A stretch of DNA of 64,000 bases. Origin: UBA6623 sp965217195. Lineage in GTDB: Bacteria > Acidobacteriota > Terriglobia > Bryobacterales > UBA6623. The position numbers and the translations under genes were made by a program. Under the pieces are notes generated by a model. That model ran no database searches. It was not told where the DNA came from and saw nothing but the letters and a program-made list of their open reading frames with translations. Position 1 is the stretch's first letter, and each line of letters begins with the position of its first letter. Of the stretch, positions 34,227-43,085 are shown piece after piece. The DNA lies in assembly GCA_965217195.1 (NCBI GenBank), contig CBDCHL010000005.1, positions 124,001-188,000 of the forward strand, in the 5' to 3' direction.

Positions 34227-34636
34227 CCCATCAAAGCCAAACAAAATCCCCTTTTCGAGCGTACGGTGCACTAACGTGTGGCCCGAAAAATCCGCAACTA
34301 CCGCAGCCGCGAAGCGGCGACAGGAGCCTTAGCCCAGGGTGGAGCCGAAAGGCGTAACCCTGGGTAGACCCCCCCACCACCAAGCGAGCCCTAGAGGGGG
34401 CGGCGGGAGCGCCCTGGCACACATTTTCATGGGCGGTTTCACGAATCCTCGAAGTCATGGAAGCGGTGCTGGATTGTACCCTTTTTCGCGGAGTCAGACT
34501 TACACCACGGGCTGGTAGCCCCTTTGGCGATGAAATTGGCAGCAAACTCAGTCGTTGAGAAAATCAATTCGCGCACACGAAACGGGAATGCTACCATGGC
34601 GTCGTCTCGGAATCTCCGGGCACGACGAGTATCCCG
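34227..34636. repeat. Composite repeat A4 + B4
   Basis: A4 at 34304-34411 has GCCGCGAAGCGGCGACAGGA, the CCCAGGGT/ACCCTGGG pair and GCCCTAGAGGGGGCGGCGGGA. B4 at 34424-34520 has TTTCATGGGCGGTTTCACGA, ATGGAAGCG, TGTACCCTTTTTCGCG and CACCACGGGCTGGTAGCC. No gene. The next gene starts at 34637. Confidence 0.75.
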
Positions 34637-35851
34637 ATGAAAGTCACATCCATTGAAACGCTGCACTGCGACGCCGGCTGGCGGAATTTTTCCTTTGTCA
34701 AACTGACCAGCGACACCGGCCTTGTCGGATGGAGCGAGTTTCAGGAAGGCTTCGGATCGCCCGGAGTCACCGCTGCCATCGAAGGCTTGACGCCCGTCGT
34801 CATCGGCAAGGATCCGCGCCACACGGAAGCGATCTACTGGGACCTCTACGCCGCCACGCGGCCGGCTGCCGGCGGGATCGCCGCCGAAGCCGTCGCCGCC
34901 ATCGAGAACGCTCTGCTCGACCTGAAAGCGAAGCACTACGGCGTGCCCGTTTTCGAGCTGCTCGGCGGGGCGTTGCGAGAACGCATCCGCGTCTACTGGT
35001 CGCACTGCGGTACTTATCGAATCTCCCGCCCGGACGTCCATGACTGCCCGCCCCTCGAGTCGCTTGACGACGTGAGGGCCATGGGGCGCGAGGTCGCCGA
35101 AAAAGGATTCACCGCGCTCAAGACGAACATCTTCCAGTTCGATCCCGAGCCCAGGCTCTATGCTCCGGGGTTCAACCGCCCCGGCGGTTATCACGAGCTG
35201 AACGCCGAACGCAGCGTCATCACGGCCCTCACCGCCCAACTGGAAGCCTTGCGCGAAGGCGCGGGACCCGACATCGACATCCTGCTCGACCTGAACTTCA
35301 ACTTCAAGACGGAAGGCTATTTGCAACTCGTCCAAGCGCTCGCGCCGCTGGGATTGTTTTGGATCGAGATCGACAGCTACGATCCCAAGGCACTCGCCTT
35401 GGTGCGGCAGCGAAGCGCGACGCCGATCAGCTCGTGCGAAACCCTGATCGGCATTCGCGAATTCAAGCCCTACTTCGAGAATCAGTCGATGGATGTGGCG
35501 ATCATTGATGCCGTCTGGAACGGCGTTTGGCAGTCGATGAAAATCGCATCCGCCGCCGAAGCGTACGAAGTCAACATCGCCCCGCACAATTTCTACGGGC
35601 ATCTGTCATCGATGATGAACGCACACTTTGTCGCGGCGGTTCCCAACTTCCGCATCATGGAGATCGACATTGACGAGGTACCCTGGCGGAGTGAGCTGTT
35701 CACGGCGGCGCCTGAAATCGAGGACGGCTACTTGACCGTACCGACGACCCCGGGTTGGGGCACCGAGCCGAATGAGCAAGGCCTGAAGGCACACCCACCG
35801 AGGCAAACCGACGGGCTGATCGGCCTGGCCAAGCCCGCCGCCTCGAACTGA
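34637..35851 (+). CDS. Enolase-superfamily (mandelate racemase/muconate lactonizing-like) enzyme
   Basis: A 404-residue enolase-superfamily protein. N-terminal capping domain (MKVTSIETLHCDAGWRNFSFVKLTSDTGLVGWSEF), then the TIM barrel with AGGIAAEAVAAIENALLDLKAKHYGVPVFELLGG. Metal ligands are the Asp in ILLDLNFNFK, the Glu in LFWIEIDSYDP and the Glu in SSCETLIG. A general-acid His lies in IAPHNFYGHL. The fold and metal site fit an acid-sugar dehydratase, abstracting a proton alpha to a carboxylate. The substrate is unassigned. Its stop is 9 bp from an IS target duplication. Confidence 0.9.
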   Translation: MKVTSIETLHCDAGWRNFSFVKLTSDTGLVGWSEFQEGFGSPGVTAAIEGLTPVVIGKDPRHTEAIYWDLYAATRPAAGGIAAEAVAAIENALLDLKAKHYGVPVFELLGGALRERIRVYWSHCGTYRISRPDVHDCPPLESLDDVRAMGREVAEKGFTALKTNIFQFDPEPRLYAPGFNRPGGYHELNAERSVITALTAQLEALREGAGPDIDILLDLNFNFKTEGYLQLVQALAPLGLFWIEIDSYDPKALALVRQRSATPISSCETLIGIREFKPYFENQSMDVAIIDAVWNGVWQSMKIASAAEAYEVNIAPHNFYGHLSSMMNAHFVAAVPNFRIMEIDIDEVPWRSELFTAAPEIEDGYLTVPTTPGWGTEPNEQGLKAHPPRQTDGLIGLAKPAASN

Positions 35852-35867
35852 CGACGAGTAGACGCCT

Positions 35868-36916
35868 CTTGCTTATACGGTTGTTTCAGCAAGCCCCAAG
35901 ATGTAGGGTAGGGCGTGGCCCGGCCGCCGTTTCCGAAGAGTCTGCGTCAGTTTCAGGTGGAGTTTGCGACCGAGGAGGCTTGCCAGAAGTACCTGGCTGC
36001 TTGTCGTTGGCCCGACGGGTTCCTTTGTCCTCAGTGTGGGCATCGGCAGGCCTACATTCTCGAGCAGAAACTACGGTGGCAGTGCGCGGCGTGTCGACAC
36101 CAGGTCTCGTTGACGTCGGGAACGGTGCTCCACAATACGAAGACCCCGCTGACGGTTTGGTTTTGGGCTGCGTACCTGATGACAACTGATAAGCGAGGTG
36201 TGTCGGCGCTGCTACTGCAGCGTCAGCTCGGCCTGTCGCGCTACGAAACCGCCTGGATGATGTTGCACAAACTGCGACGGGCCATGGTGAACGCAGCTCG
36301 CGAGCCCTTGCACGGAGAAGTAGAGGTCGATGACACCTGGATTGGCGGCCCGCAAGCAGGTTTGCGAGGCAGCCGGCAACTGAAGGGGCGCCGTGCGGCC
36401 CTTGTGATGGTCGCTGTTGAGAAACGCGGGAAGCGCTCCGGGCGCGTTCGCATGTCCGTTATTCCAGACTTCAAGAAGGTGACGATCGACAGGTTTCTTG
36501 CCCAGAACGTTGTTCCCGGCTCGACCATCTACACAGACGGTCTGAAGACCTTTACCGCCCTCGAAGAGGCCGGCTACAAACACGTCTCTCGTCCGCAACC
36601 TCACCGGACTGACTTGCGGAAAGGCGCCAAGTCGGTGGTGCCGCTGGCGGATCGTGCCATTGGCAACCTGCAGCAATGGCTGACCGGAACGTACCACGGC
36701 GTGAGCCGCGCTCAGCTTCAGGTTTACCTCGATGAGTTCGTGTTTCGACACAACCGCCGCAAGACCCCAATGGCAGCCTTCCAAACCCTCCTTGGTCTCG
36801 GAACTCAACACGCTCCTACGCCTTACGCCCACATCCGCCGCGCGCGTGACCTGGACAAGACGCGATGACCTCCACCCCAACATCTTGGGGCTTGCTGAAA
36901 CAACCGTATAAGCAGG
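35868..36916 (+). mobile_element. IS1595-type insertion sequence, complete
   Basis: 1049 bp flanked by the 8-bp direct repeat AGACGCCT (35860-35867, 36917-36924), the duplication length usual for IS1595. Terminal inverted repeats of about 35 bp (35869-35905 against the last 37 bp, CTTGCTTATACGGTTGTTTC at the left end) differ by only one or two bases. It carries one intact transposase gene and looks recent. Confidence 0.92.
35915..36868 (+). CDS. IS1595-family transposase
   Basis: A 317-residue transposase with an N-terminal zinc ribbon (CPQCGHRQ ... CAACRHQ) and a DDE-type catalytic domain of the ISXO2-like class: first Asp in GEVEVDDTWIGG, second in STIYTDGLKTF, and the C-terminal block YLDEFVFRHNRRKTP. 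GTG 35915 is the likely start. Full length, no frameshift, within intact inverted repeats, so it may be active. Confidence 0.93.
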   Translation: MARPPFPKSLRQFQVEFATEEACQKYLAACRWPDGFLCPQCGHRQAYILEQKLRWQCAACRHQVSLTSGTVLHNTKTPLTVWFWAAYLMTTDKRGVSALLLQRQLGLSRYETAWMMLHKLRRAMVNAAREPLHGEVEVDDTWIGGPQAGLRGSRQLKGRRAALVMVAVEKRGKRSGRVRMSVIPDFKKVTIDRFLAQNVVPGSTIYTDGLKTFTALEEAGYKHVSRPQPHRTDLRKGAKSVVPLADRAIGNLQQWLTGTYHGVSRAQLQVYLDEFVFRHNRRKTPMAAFQTLLGLGTQHAPTPYAHIRRARDLDKTR

Positions 36917-36924
36917 AGACGCCT

Positions 36925-37298
36925 AGCAGCCCGCGGCGCAAGTATGTTCGGGCAAAATTGGGGGCCGCCACCCGATTTTCGCCTCGTCGAACCACCCGTG
37001 TTTCCAGCCGCAGCAAGCGAAACGCGGGCCGGCTCTTCCGATAGCCCTTCGAGCGGACGGTGCATTACGTTCATGGTCGCCAACGTCGCAAATCTCTTGA
37101 GCCGCGAAGCGGCGACAGGAGTATAGCCCAGGGTGAAGCGAAGCGAACCCTGGGTAGTTCCCGACTCGGACCAAGCCCTGTAAGGGCGGCAGGAGCTAAC
37201 GGGAACCGGTTTCATGGCGGTATTACGAATACCGCTTTCATAGAATCGGACTGTACCTTTTTTCGCGTAGTCGGACCTTTGCCACGCTCACGAGGCAA
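36925..37298. repeat. Composite repeat A5 + B5
   Basis: A5 at 37099-37197 has GCCGCGAAGCGGCGACAGGA, the CCCAGGGT/ACCCTGGG pair and GCCCTGTAAGGGCGGCAGGA. B5 at 37208-37289 has TTTCATGGCGGTATTACGAA, TTCATAGAATCGGACTGTACC and TTTTTTCGCGTAGTCGGAC. A flanking stretch at 37040-37080 (GACGGTGCATTACG) is shared with the sequence before A4, so the composite unit extends upstream. No gene. Confidence 0.75.
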
Positions 37299-38099
37299 TC
37301 AATCTCCCGCAACCCGATCTCGAACCTGTGCTCGGATCCGTTCACCCTGACGCCTGGTGAACTTCAGTGAACCCTCGGCGGCCATCCGGAGCCGCCTCTT
37401 GCCCCACGGGAAGCCCATCAATCCCGACGACGAGTGACTTCCCGGGCCCAGGAACAGGTGACCCAACTCATGGGCCATCACGTACCCGAGGATCTCCGCC
37501 TTGGATGGACGGCCTAGATAGGCGAGTGCCTCCACCCTGTGGGCAAACACGTTTGCGCGGACCGCGAATTCCCGGCCCCTGGTGGGCAAGGCAAAGCCGA
37601 ACGTCTTGGTGTTGAATCCGAGCTTCTCGATCATCTCTTTCGAGAGGATTTGCAGATTCAACACCGACGGACCGTTGTTCAGCGCGGCGCATTCCGGGTA
37701 CTTGCCCGCCTGTTCCGGCCGGAAGGGGCAGTCGACCCACGTTGTCGAGATGCCGATCTTGCGGTACACTTTGGCCGCGTGGCGCTTGGCCGCGAGCAGT
37801 GTTTTCGGACTCACGTCGGCGTAATTGTAGACTTTTACCGCGAAGGCCGAATCACGATCCGCCGTGTTGGGGTTGGCCGCGCCGAGGACGCTGAGTCCGG
37901 CCGCCGCTGTGAGCAACCCAAGAATCGCTGCGCGGCGGCCCGGTCCGTGGACGACCCCGCGCCAAGGGGCAGGCCCCTGCCGCGGGCCGCGCCATTCAGT
38001 TTCTCCCTCGCCGAGCCGTGACCGAGCAACGCCGCTCGGCCCGGTGGGTTGGTCAAGCTCTGATTTCGTGTGGCCGGCATGGCCTGTGATTCGTGTCAT
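37299..38099 (-). CDS. Secreted zincin-like metalloprotease of unknown family
   Basis: About 266 residues with a Pro/Gly-rich N-terminus, a hydrophobic segment (AAILGLLTAAAGLSVLG) and a C-terminal domain containing HELGHLFLGPGSHSSSGLM: the HExxH zinc motif, a third His eight residues on and a Met-turn-like GLM. This arrangement resembles a gametolysin/metzincin core and matches a pattern I know from uncharacterised acidobacterial proteins. ATG 38099 has GCGAGG upstream; a shorter start near 37955 is possible, giving a cleaner signal peptide. Substrate unknown. Confidence 0.72.
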   Translation of the reverse strand: MTRITGHAGHTKSELDQPTGPSGVARSRLGEGETEWRGPRQGPAPWRGVVHGPGRRAAILGLLTAAAGLSVLGAANPNTADRDSAFAVKVYNYADVSPKTLLAAKRHAAKVYRKIGISTTWVDCPFRPEQAGKYPECAALNNGPSVLNLQILSKEMIEKLGFNTKTFGFALPTRGREFAVRANVFAHRVEALAYLGRPSKAEILGYVMAHELGHLFLGPGSHSSSGLMGFPWGKRRLRMAAEGSLKFTRRQGERIRAQVRDRVAGD

Positions 38100-38407
38100 C
38101 GCACTCACCTCGCCAGCTCCGCGCTCAAAGACCGCAGAAGCGAAGTCCCAGCGGCCTGCTCCGGGGTTGATGAGTGCGAGTTTTGGCGAGATCAGGTCGC
38201 TAGACCATGGAGGGACAATGAAGCCTCGCTGAAGAAGGACTGAATGCCTTCTGTCGCTTCACTGCGTTGATTAAAAGGGAGTTACAGGTAAAGATGAAGA
38301 GCGACAGAGTGCATTGCCGAGGGATGTAGGGGAGTCCGCGGGCGCTCAGAATGCCTCTTCGTCCGGTTGATGAGCCTAAGGGGAGCCGGTACCGTCAGTC
38401 GATCCCA

Positions 38408-38506
38408 CGAACAACCCGAGCCGCGCCGCCGTGCGGCGCGGTCTTATCGTGGGCTTCGTACGTGGACGAAAACCGCGCCGCGTGGCGACGCGGCTCGGGT
38501 TGTTCG
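38408..38506. repeat. Long inverted repeat, family E1
   Basis: Perfect 18-bp arms CGAACAACCCGAGCCGCG (38408-38425) and CGCGGCTCGGGTTGTTCG (38489-38506) enclose nested hairpins (GCGCCGCC-GTGCGGCGC). Similar GAGCCGCG/CGCGGCTC arms occur at 56961-57017. The wider gap 38100-38645 holds no gene; 38512-38580 is GC-rich and unassigned. Confidence 0.8.
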
Positions 38507-38645
38507 CGGTTACTCGGGTCGAGGCAGGCGGTGTCGCTCCGGCCCGGGGGGCGACGCCCGCCAAACGCGGCTTTGACGGGGATGCGGGCGCGCCCGGACG
38601 CTATAATGCCCCTTCGGCAGGGTGTGCGCCGGAGGGGAGCCAACG

Positions 38646-40907
38646 GTGTCCGATCAACCGTCACAGGGTCGCGTCGTGCGTTTCGGCGTCTTTGAAGCCG
38701 ACTTCACGACCGGTGAGCTGCGCAAGAGCGGCGTTCGGGTCAAGCTCGAGCAGCAGCCGTTTCAGGTGTTGCGGGTGTTGCTCCAACGGCCCGGGGATCT
38801 CGTCACCCGCGAAGAATTGCGGGAAGAGGTTTGGTCCGACGAAACCTTTGTTGATTTTGATCAGAGCCTGAACACGGCGATTCGCAAGCTGCGCGACACG
38901 CTGGGCGACTCGGCGACGCATCCGCGATTCATCGAGACACTGCCCAGGCGAGGCTACCGGTTTGTCGGCGCGGTCGATGGACCGCGTTCCTCCGAAGCCG
39001 CATCACAGAGCCCGCCCCCCGAACCGGCTCAGCGCTTTGGTTTTCCCGCCATTGTTGGGGCCTTTCTTCTTGGGGCCGCCATCGTCGCGGGGCTTGGCTA
39101 CGTGAGCAGGTCGGAGCGGCCGGCGCCGCCTGCGCCCAACTACTCCGTCCGCCAAGTCACCTTCGACCCCGGGCTCACCTATCAACCCGCCTTATCGCGG
39201 AATGGTAACTTCCTTGCCTATTCGTCCGATCGCGGCGGCGAGGGCAACCTCGATATTTGGGTCCAACAACTCGGAGGCAGCGGCGAGCCCACTCGCCTCA
39301 CGAACCACCCGGCCGATGACTCCGAACCGCACTTCTCCCCCGACGGCCGCACGATCGCGTTCCGCTCCGAGCGGGAGGGTGGCGGTGTCTACCTGGTCCC
39401 CGCACTCGGGGGTGATAGCCGGCTACTGGTGAAGAACGGCCGCCGGCCCCGGTTTTCGCCCGACGGCAGCCTCGTCGCCTACTGGGTTGGTCCATCCAGT
39501 CGCGCGATCATTGGTGAGATCGGCGTGGTTTCAGCCGTGGGGGGAGAGCCGCGGCGACTAGCGGCAGACCTTGGACAGACGCTGTATCCGATTTGGTCAC
39601 CGGACGGAACGCACCTTTTGTTCGCGGGTTCTCGACAAGACCTGGTCGATTGGGATTGGTGGGTCACGTCCGTCGAGGCCGGCGAACTGACAAAAACTAA
39701 CTTCCGCGAAGTGGCCGCGAAGTACGGGTTGGAAAGAACAGGGTTGGAACTCCCGACCCCAGAAGCCTGGGATCAAGCCGGCCAGGTTGTTTTCTCCACA
39801 CTGTCATTGGGCTTGTCCGCGGACACTGCAAGCGTCTGGCAGGTAAGGATCTCCTCCGAGACATGGCAAGCGGAGGGTTCGCCGCTGCGTTTGACAAGGG
39901 GGTCCGGGGAAACACACGCCTCGCTGGCTGCCGGCGGCGCCATCGCCTTCGCCAGCGTGGCACGCAACATTGATGTCTGGAGTCTCCCTATCAATGTCGA
40001 TCAAGGCCGGATTACGGGAGAGCCGGAACGGCTAACAACGAGTGGGGCGATTGACTTCAATGTTTCGATCTCCCGGTACGGCCGACTGATCAGCTTTGCT
40101 TCGAACCGTTCGGGCAACCCCGATCTCTGGGCAAAGGACCTGGTGAACGGAAACCTAAGAGCATTGACTCTCACTCCTTGGGCCGAGGTAAACGCAGTCG
40201 TGAGTGACGATGGTTCCACTGTGGCTTATTTGGTCCTCGAATCATCCGACCCGCTCAGCAACGTCTGGGTTGAGCTGAGGAACATGGCTGAAGAAGTTTC
40301 GCGGAAAATCTCGTACCAGGCGGAGTGGCCGATGCCGACGGACTTTTCCTCGGATGGCAGCCTGCTGGTACTGAGTGGGAGTATCAACGAACGGCGCGCC
40401 GTTCGTGTGGTCAACATCGCTTCCGGCGAGACCCTAGCCACGGTGGCGCACCCGGATCACAACCTTTACCAAATGCACCTCTCGCCCGACGACCGCTGGC
40501 TCGTATTCCACGTGCACCGTACGGCGGACAAAACGCAGGTGTCGATCCTGCCTTTCCGCGAAGGCACTCACAACGATCCGGACCAGTGGATTCCCGTGAC
40601 CGATGGTCAAGCGTTGGACGACAAGCCACGCTGGTCGCCCAATGGCAATCTGATCTACATGACCTCGGATCGTGACGGGTTCACCTGCCTGTGGGCACAG
40701 CCGCTGGACCCGGAAACCAAGCGTCCCAACGGCCCGGCCTTAGCCATCCGGCACTTCCACCAATTCCAGAACTCACTGGGCGCTGTGCAGATCAACATGC
40801 GGGAGATCGGCGTCGCCCGCGACAAGATCGTGATGCCGCTGGCCGAGCTGAGCGGCAACATCTGGCTGATGGAGCCGGTCGGATCCGGAGCGGATGATCA
40901 GCCATAG
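38646..40907 (+). CDS. OmpR-type winged-helix protein with TolB/WD40-like propeller
   Basis: A 753-residue one-component regulator. GTG 38646 follows GGAGGGGA. Residues about 8-105 form an OmpR/PhoB C-terminal wHTH (RFGVFEADFTTGELRKSG, FQVLRVLLQRPGDLVTREELREEVW, NTAIRKLRDTLGD, RFIETLPRRGYRFVG). A membrane helix follows (FPAIVGAFLLGAAIVAGLGYV), then a C-terminal TolB-like propeller with repeated FSPDG/SPDG strands outside the membrane. CadC has the same topology. Typical of acidobacteria. Its stop codon abuts a half copy of repeat D. Target genes are unknown. Confidence 0.9.
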   Translation: MSDQPSQGRVVRFGVFEADFTTGELRKSGVRVKLEQQPFQVLRVLLQRPGDLVTREELREEVWSDETFVDFDQSLNTAIRKLRDTLGDSATHPRFIETLPRRGYRFVGAVDGPRSSEAASQSPPPEPAQRFGFPAIVGAFLLGAAIVAGLGYVSRSERPAPPAPNYSVRQVTFDPGLTYQPALSRNGNFLAYSSDRGGEGNLDIWVQQLGGSGEPTRLTNHPADDSEPHFSPDGRTIAFRSEREGGGVYLVPALGGDSRLLVKNGRRPRFSPDGSLVAYWVGPSSRAIIGEIGVVSAVGGEPRRLAADLGQTLYPIWSPDGTHLLFAGSRQDLVDWDWWVTSVEAGELTKTNFREVAAKYGLERTGLELPTPEAWDQAGQVVFSTLSLGLSADTASVWQVRISSETWQAEGSPLRLTRGSGETHASLAAGGAIAFASVARNIDVWSLPINVDQGRITGEPERLTTSGAIDFNVSISRYGRLISFASNRSGNPDLWAKDLVNGNLRALTLTPWAEVNAVVSDDGSTVAYLVLESSDPLSNVWVELRNMAEEVSRKISYQAEWPMPTDFSSDGSLLVLSGSINERRAVRVVNIASGETLATVAHPDHNLYQMHLSPDDRWLVFHVHRTADKTQVSILPFREGTHNDPDQWIPVTDGQALDDKPRWSPNGNLIYMTSDRDGFTCLWAQPLDPETKRPNGPALAIRHFHQFQNSLGAVQINMREIGVARDKIVMPLAELSGNIWLMEPVGSGADDQP

Positions 40908-40911
40908 TCCA

Positions 40912-41028
40912 CGCTCAGCCCGGGATTTGCCGGAGCCGCTGGTTTTTCCCGACGAGTGGACGCTCGGCCAACCTGACCTCGTGATTACACTGGACCGGCC
41001 CTATGCGCCCAATCCGCTGGGGGAAGCA
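40912..41028 (+). pseudogene. Fragment of a copper-monooxygenase-like gene
   Basis: Encodes DLPEPLVFPDEWTLGQPDLV then ITLDRPYAPNPLGE, matching residues about 137-170 of the protein at 43086-44375 (DLPEPLVFSDEWTLGEPDLV). Start and remainder are missing, and the frame runs into unrelated sequence. Bases 40906-40923 are a half copy of repeat D (TCCACGCTCAGCCCG). Confidence 0.75.
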
Positions 41029-41456
41029 AGCGTAGCGCAGGGCTCGAAGAGACCTGCGGCTTATTGCCGGCCCGCGAATTTGTCCGGCCCTCGCGGCTAG
41101 TCTCACGTCTCCCGGCAAGCGGTCACGTGGCCCAAGGATAACGGTCACGCCGCTCGAATTAGTAATAGCCCGGTCCGCAAGGGCCGGGCACCCCCATCCA
41201 ACCCGCATCTCCCATGGGCGAACGACTGCGGGAGCGGTCGTTCGGGGGCCTGGGGCGGGGCCCAAGGAACCGGACGCCCGGCGGCCGGTTCCCCTCCCGA
41301 GGCAAATGGCGCCCGGCGACACCAAACCATCACGTCAACCCAAGAAATATTTCTCCCCTGCCTCCAACAACTTACCGATTCCCCACCCCCTCACAGTCGC
41401 TCTACCGGCCGTATCCTACTAACGGGCATCTGGCCCCAACATCGAGGTAATCCGTT
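41029..41456. other. Intergenic region with hairpins, no gene
   Basis: Two small hairpins are visible: GCCCGGTCC/GGGCCGGGC (41168-41189) and the perfect CGAACGAC/GTCGTTCG pair (41219-41227 and 41237-41244). No coding signal. Confidence 0.5.
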
Positions 41457-42302
41457 ATGGCAACTAATGCACAAATCAATGCAAATCGCGAAAACGCGAA
41501 GAAATCTACCGGACCGCGTACACCCCAGGGCAAGGAGCGGTCTTCCAAAAACGCTCTCAAGCACGGCCTGCTCGCCCACGACTCCGTCATCCCCGGCGAA
41601 GACCCCGCCGATTTCGACCGTCACCTCACTCTTTACGAGGACACCTACAACCCCGCAAACTGCGTCGAAAGAGAACTGGTCCTCCAAATCGCCGACTCGG
41701 CGTGGAGAATGCGACGCCTCTCCCGTATCGAAGCCACCGTCATGACCGCCGGGATCGAAAGGACCCGCGTTCATCAACAAACATACCGCCCGGAGCGCAC
41801 CAGGGAAGGACACGAAGGCAAGCTCCAACTGCTCGGCGCAGCCATGCTCGAGCGAACGAAACTGCTCAACAACCTGGCCCGCTACGACGGCCATCTCAAC
41901 CGCCGCTTCCACCGAGCCGTCGAGCTCATGATCAAGATCCGACGAGAAGACGGAAAACTCCGCGACGCGGAAAACAAAGCAACCAACAGAGACCGAGGCC
42001 TGGGCGGAAGTCCACGCTCCTCCGGCGAGCCGGCTTGGGACGAAGTCATCGAAGATTACGGCCCGCGGGAAGAGTACGGCCCGGTCAATCAGGCACAACC
42101 CACTCCAATCGCCGGCCGCAAAGGCCCCGCATCCGTGTCGAAGAGCGCTAGCGACCCGCGCCACGTCGCCCTGCGCGAAAAGCTGCTGAACGAAGCCAAT
42201 GCTTTAGTAAACGCCTTGAAGAATAAGGAGTTCCCGGACCCGCCCGACGAGCGTATCCGGCGCAAAGTAGAAGCAGGCCTGGCCTCCATCCCAAGCCGCT
42301 AA
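41457..42302 (+). CDS. Conserved protein of the INANR..KSTGPRTPQGK family, unknown function
   Basis: A 281-residue basic, Arg/Asn-rich protein. The start INANRENAKKSTGPRTPQGKERSSKNALKHGLLAHD is a motif I know from multicopy acidobacterial proteins. A helical core (RELVLQIADSAWRMRRLSRIEATVM ... LNNLARYDGHLNRRFHRAVELM) follows. A family-D repeat (41997-42030) is read in frame as RGLGGSPRSSGEP, so a repeat inserted without breaking translation. No signal peptide or known catalytic motif. DNA- or RNA-binding is a guess from charge. Confidence 0.8.
   Translation: MATNAQINANRENAKKSTGPRTPQGKERSSKNALKHGLLAHDSVIPGEDPADFDRHLTLYEDTYNPANCVERELVLQIADSAWRMRRLSRIEATVMTAGIERTRVHQQTYRPERTREGHEGKLQLLGAAMLERTKLLNNLARYDGHLNRRFHRAVELMIKIRREDGKLRDAENKATNRDRGLGGSPRSSGEPAWDEVIEDYGPREEYGPVNQAQPTPIAGRKGPASVSKSASDPRHVALREKLLNEANALVNALKNKEFPDPPDERIRRKVEAGLASIPSR
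41990..42030. repeat. Repeat D4 inside a coding sequence
   Basis: GGCCTGGGCGGAAGTCCACG with CTC, the same core as D2 and D3. It lies in frame within the gene at 41457-42302 and is translated as GLGGSPRSSGEP. Confidence 0.6.
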
Positions 42303-43085
42303 GCCGCTAAGCCTCGGCGACTCCATAAGAAAGGACCACTACCAGCAAAAACAAAACCAACCTCAACCGCCGGGCCGTGAAAACCCATCCCTCGGCCAAC
42401 CACCCCAACCCACCGAGCCCAAAGTGCATCCCCCGCGCCTCGGCCGGCCGGGGCGGCCAAGCTCAATCGAAACCCGATGTGGCGCACGCTTTCAGCGTGC
42501 CGTGTCGCCACTCGTGGCGACATCTCCCCGAGCATCGCCTGATCGCCCTCGACGAACCACCGTCGCCGCGCCCCGGCGGTCCGCGGCCGGATCGCAAATT
42601 GCCTAAGCCGCGAAGCGGCGGCAGGAGCCCTAGCCCAGGGTGGAGCGAAGGCGAAACCCTGGGTAGACCCCACGTCGGGGAGAGCCCTGAAGGGGCGGAA
42701 GGAACACACGCGGCGGCTCTGCTCGTCACGGGATATGGACGCGCGGCACATCCGCGGCCGCGCTGACACCCGCGGGGCTTCCAATGGGGGGCGGTTCGGG
42801 GGCGGTTCGGGGACGGAGCCCGAATAAGGAATTTTCATTCCACAGCGGAGATGGGCAACGGGCTCCTGAACTCGGTCTGCGGGTTTCGACCCTGGTACGC
42901 AGAAGCACGGCACAAGATTACCCTGGCATTTTGAAAGCAAAGATTTTGATATGCGAGGATAACGCGCCGCCCAAGCACGGGCGGTGGGCGGAGGGTTCGC
43001 GAAGCCCGTTTACGATGGATGACCGGCGCCGGGGGTGAGTTCGAGCGCACGTCAATGTTTCTCGCTTAGAATAGATGCAACGGAT
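42303..43085. repeat. Repeat cluster C3 + A6 and non-coding region
   Basis: 783 bp without a supported gene. C3 at 42474-42525 (GGCGCACGCTTTCAGCGTGCC, then GTGGCGACAT). A6 at 42606-42706 (GCCGCGAAGCGGCGGCAGGA, CCCAGGGT/ACCCTGGG, GCCCTGAAGGGGCGGAAGGA). 42780-42815 holds a short tandem GGGGGCGGTTC. No family-B copy follows A6. 42820-43085 shows nothing I recognise. Confidence 0.65.

Noticed and set aside
41391..42164. 257-aa ORF on the minus strand
   Set aside because: Shadow of the INANR..KSTGPRT gene in the opposite strand; no family features and no ribosome site.
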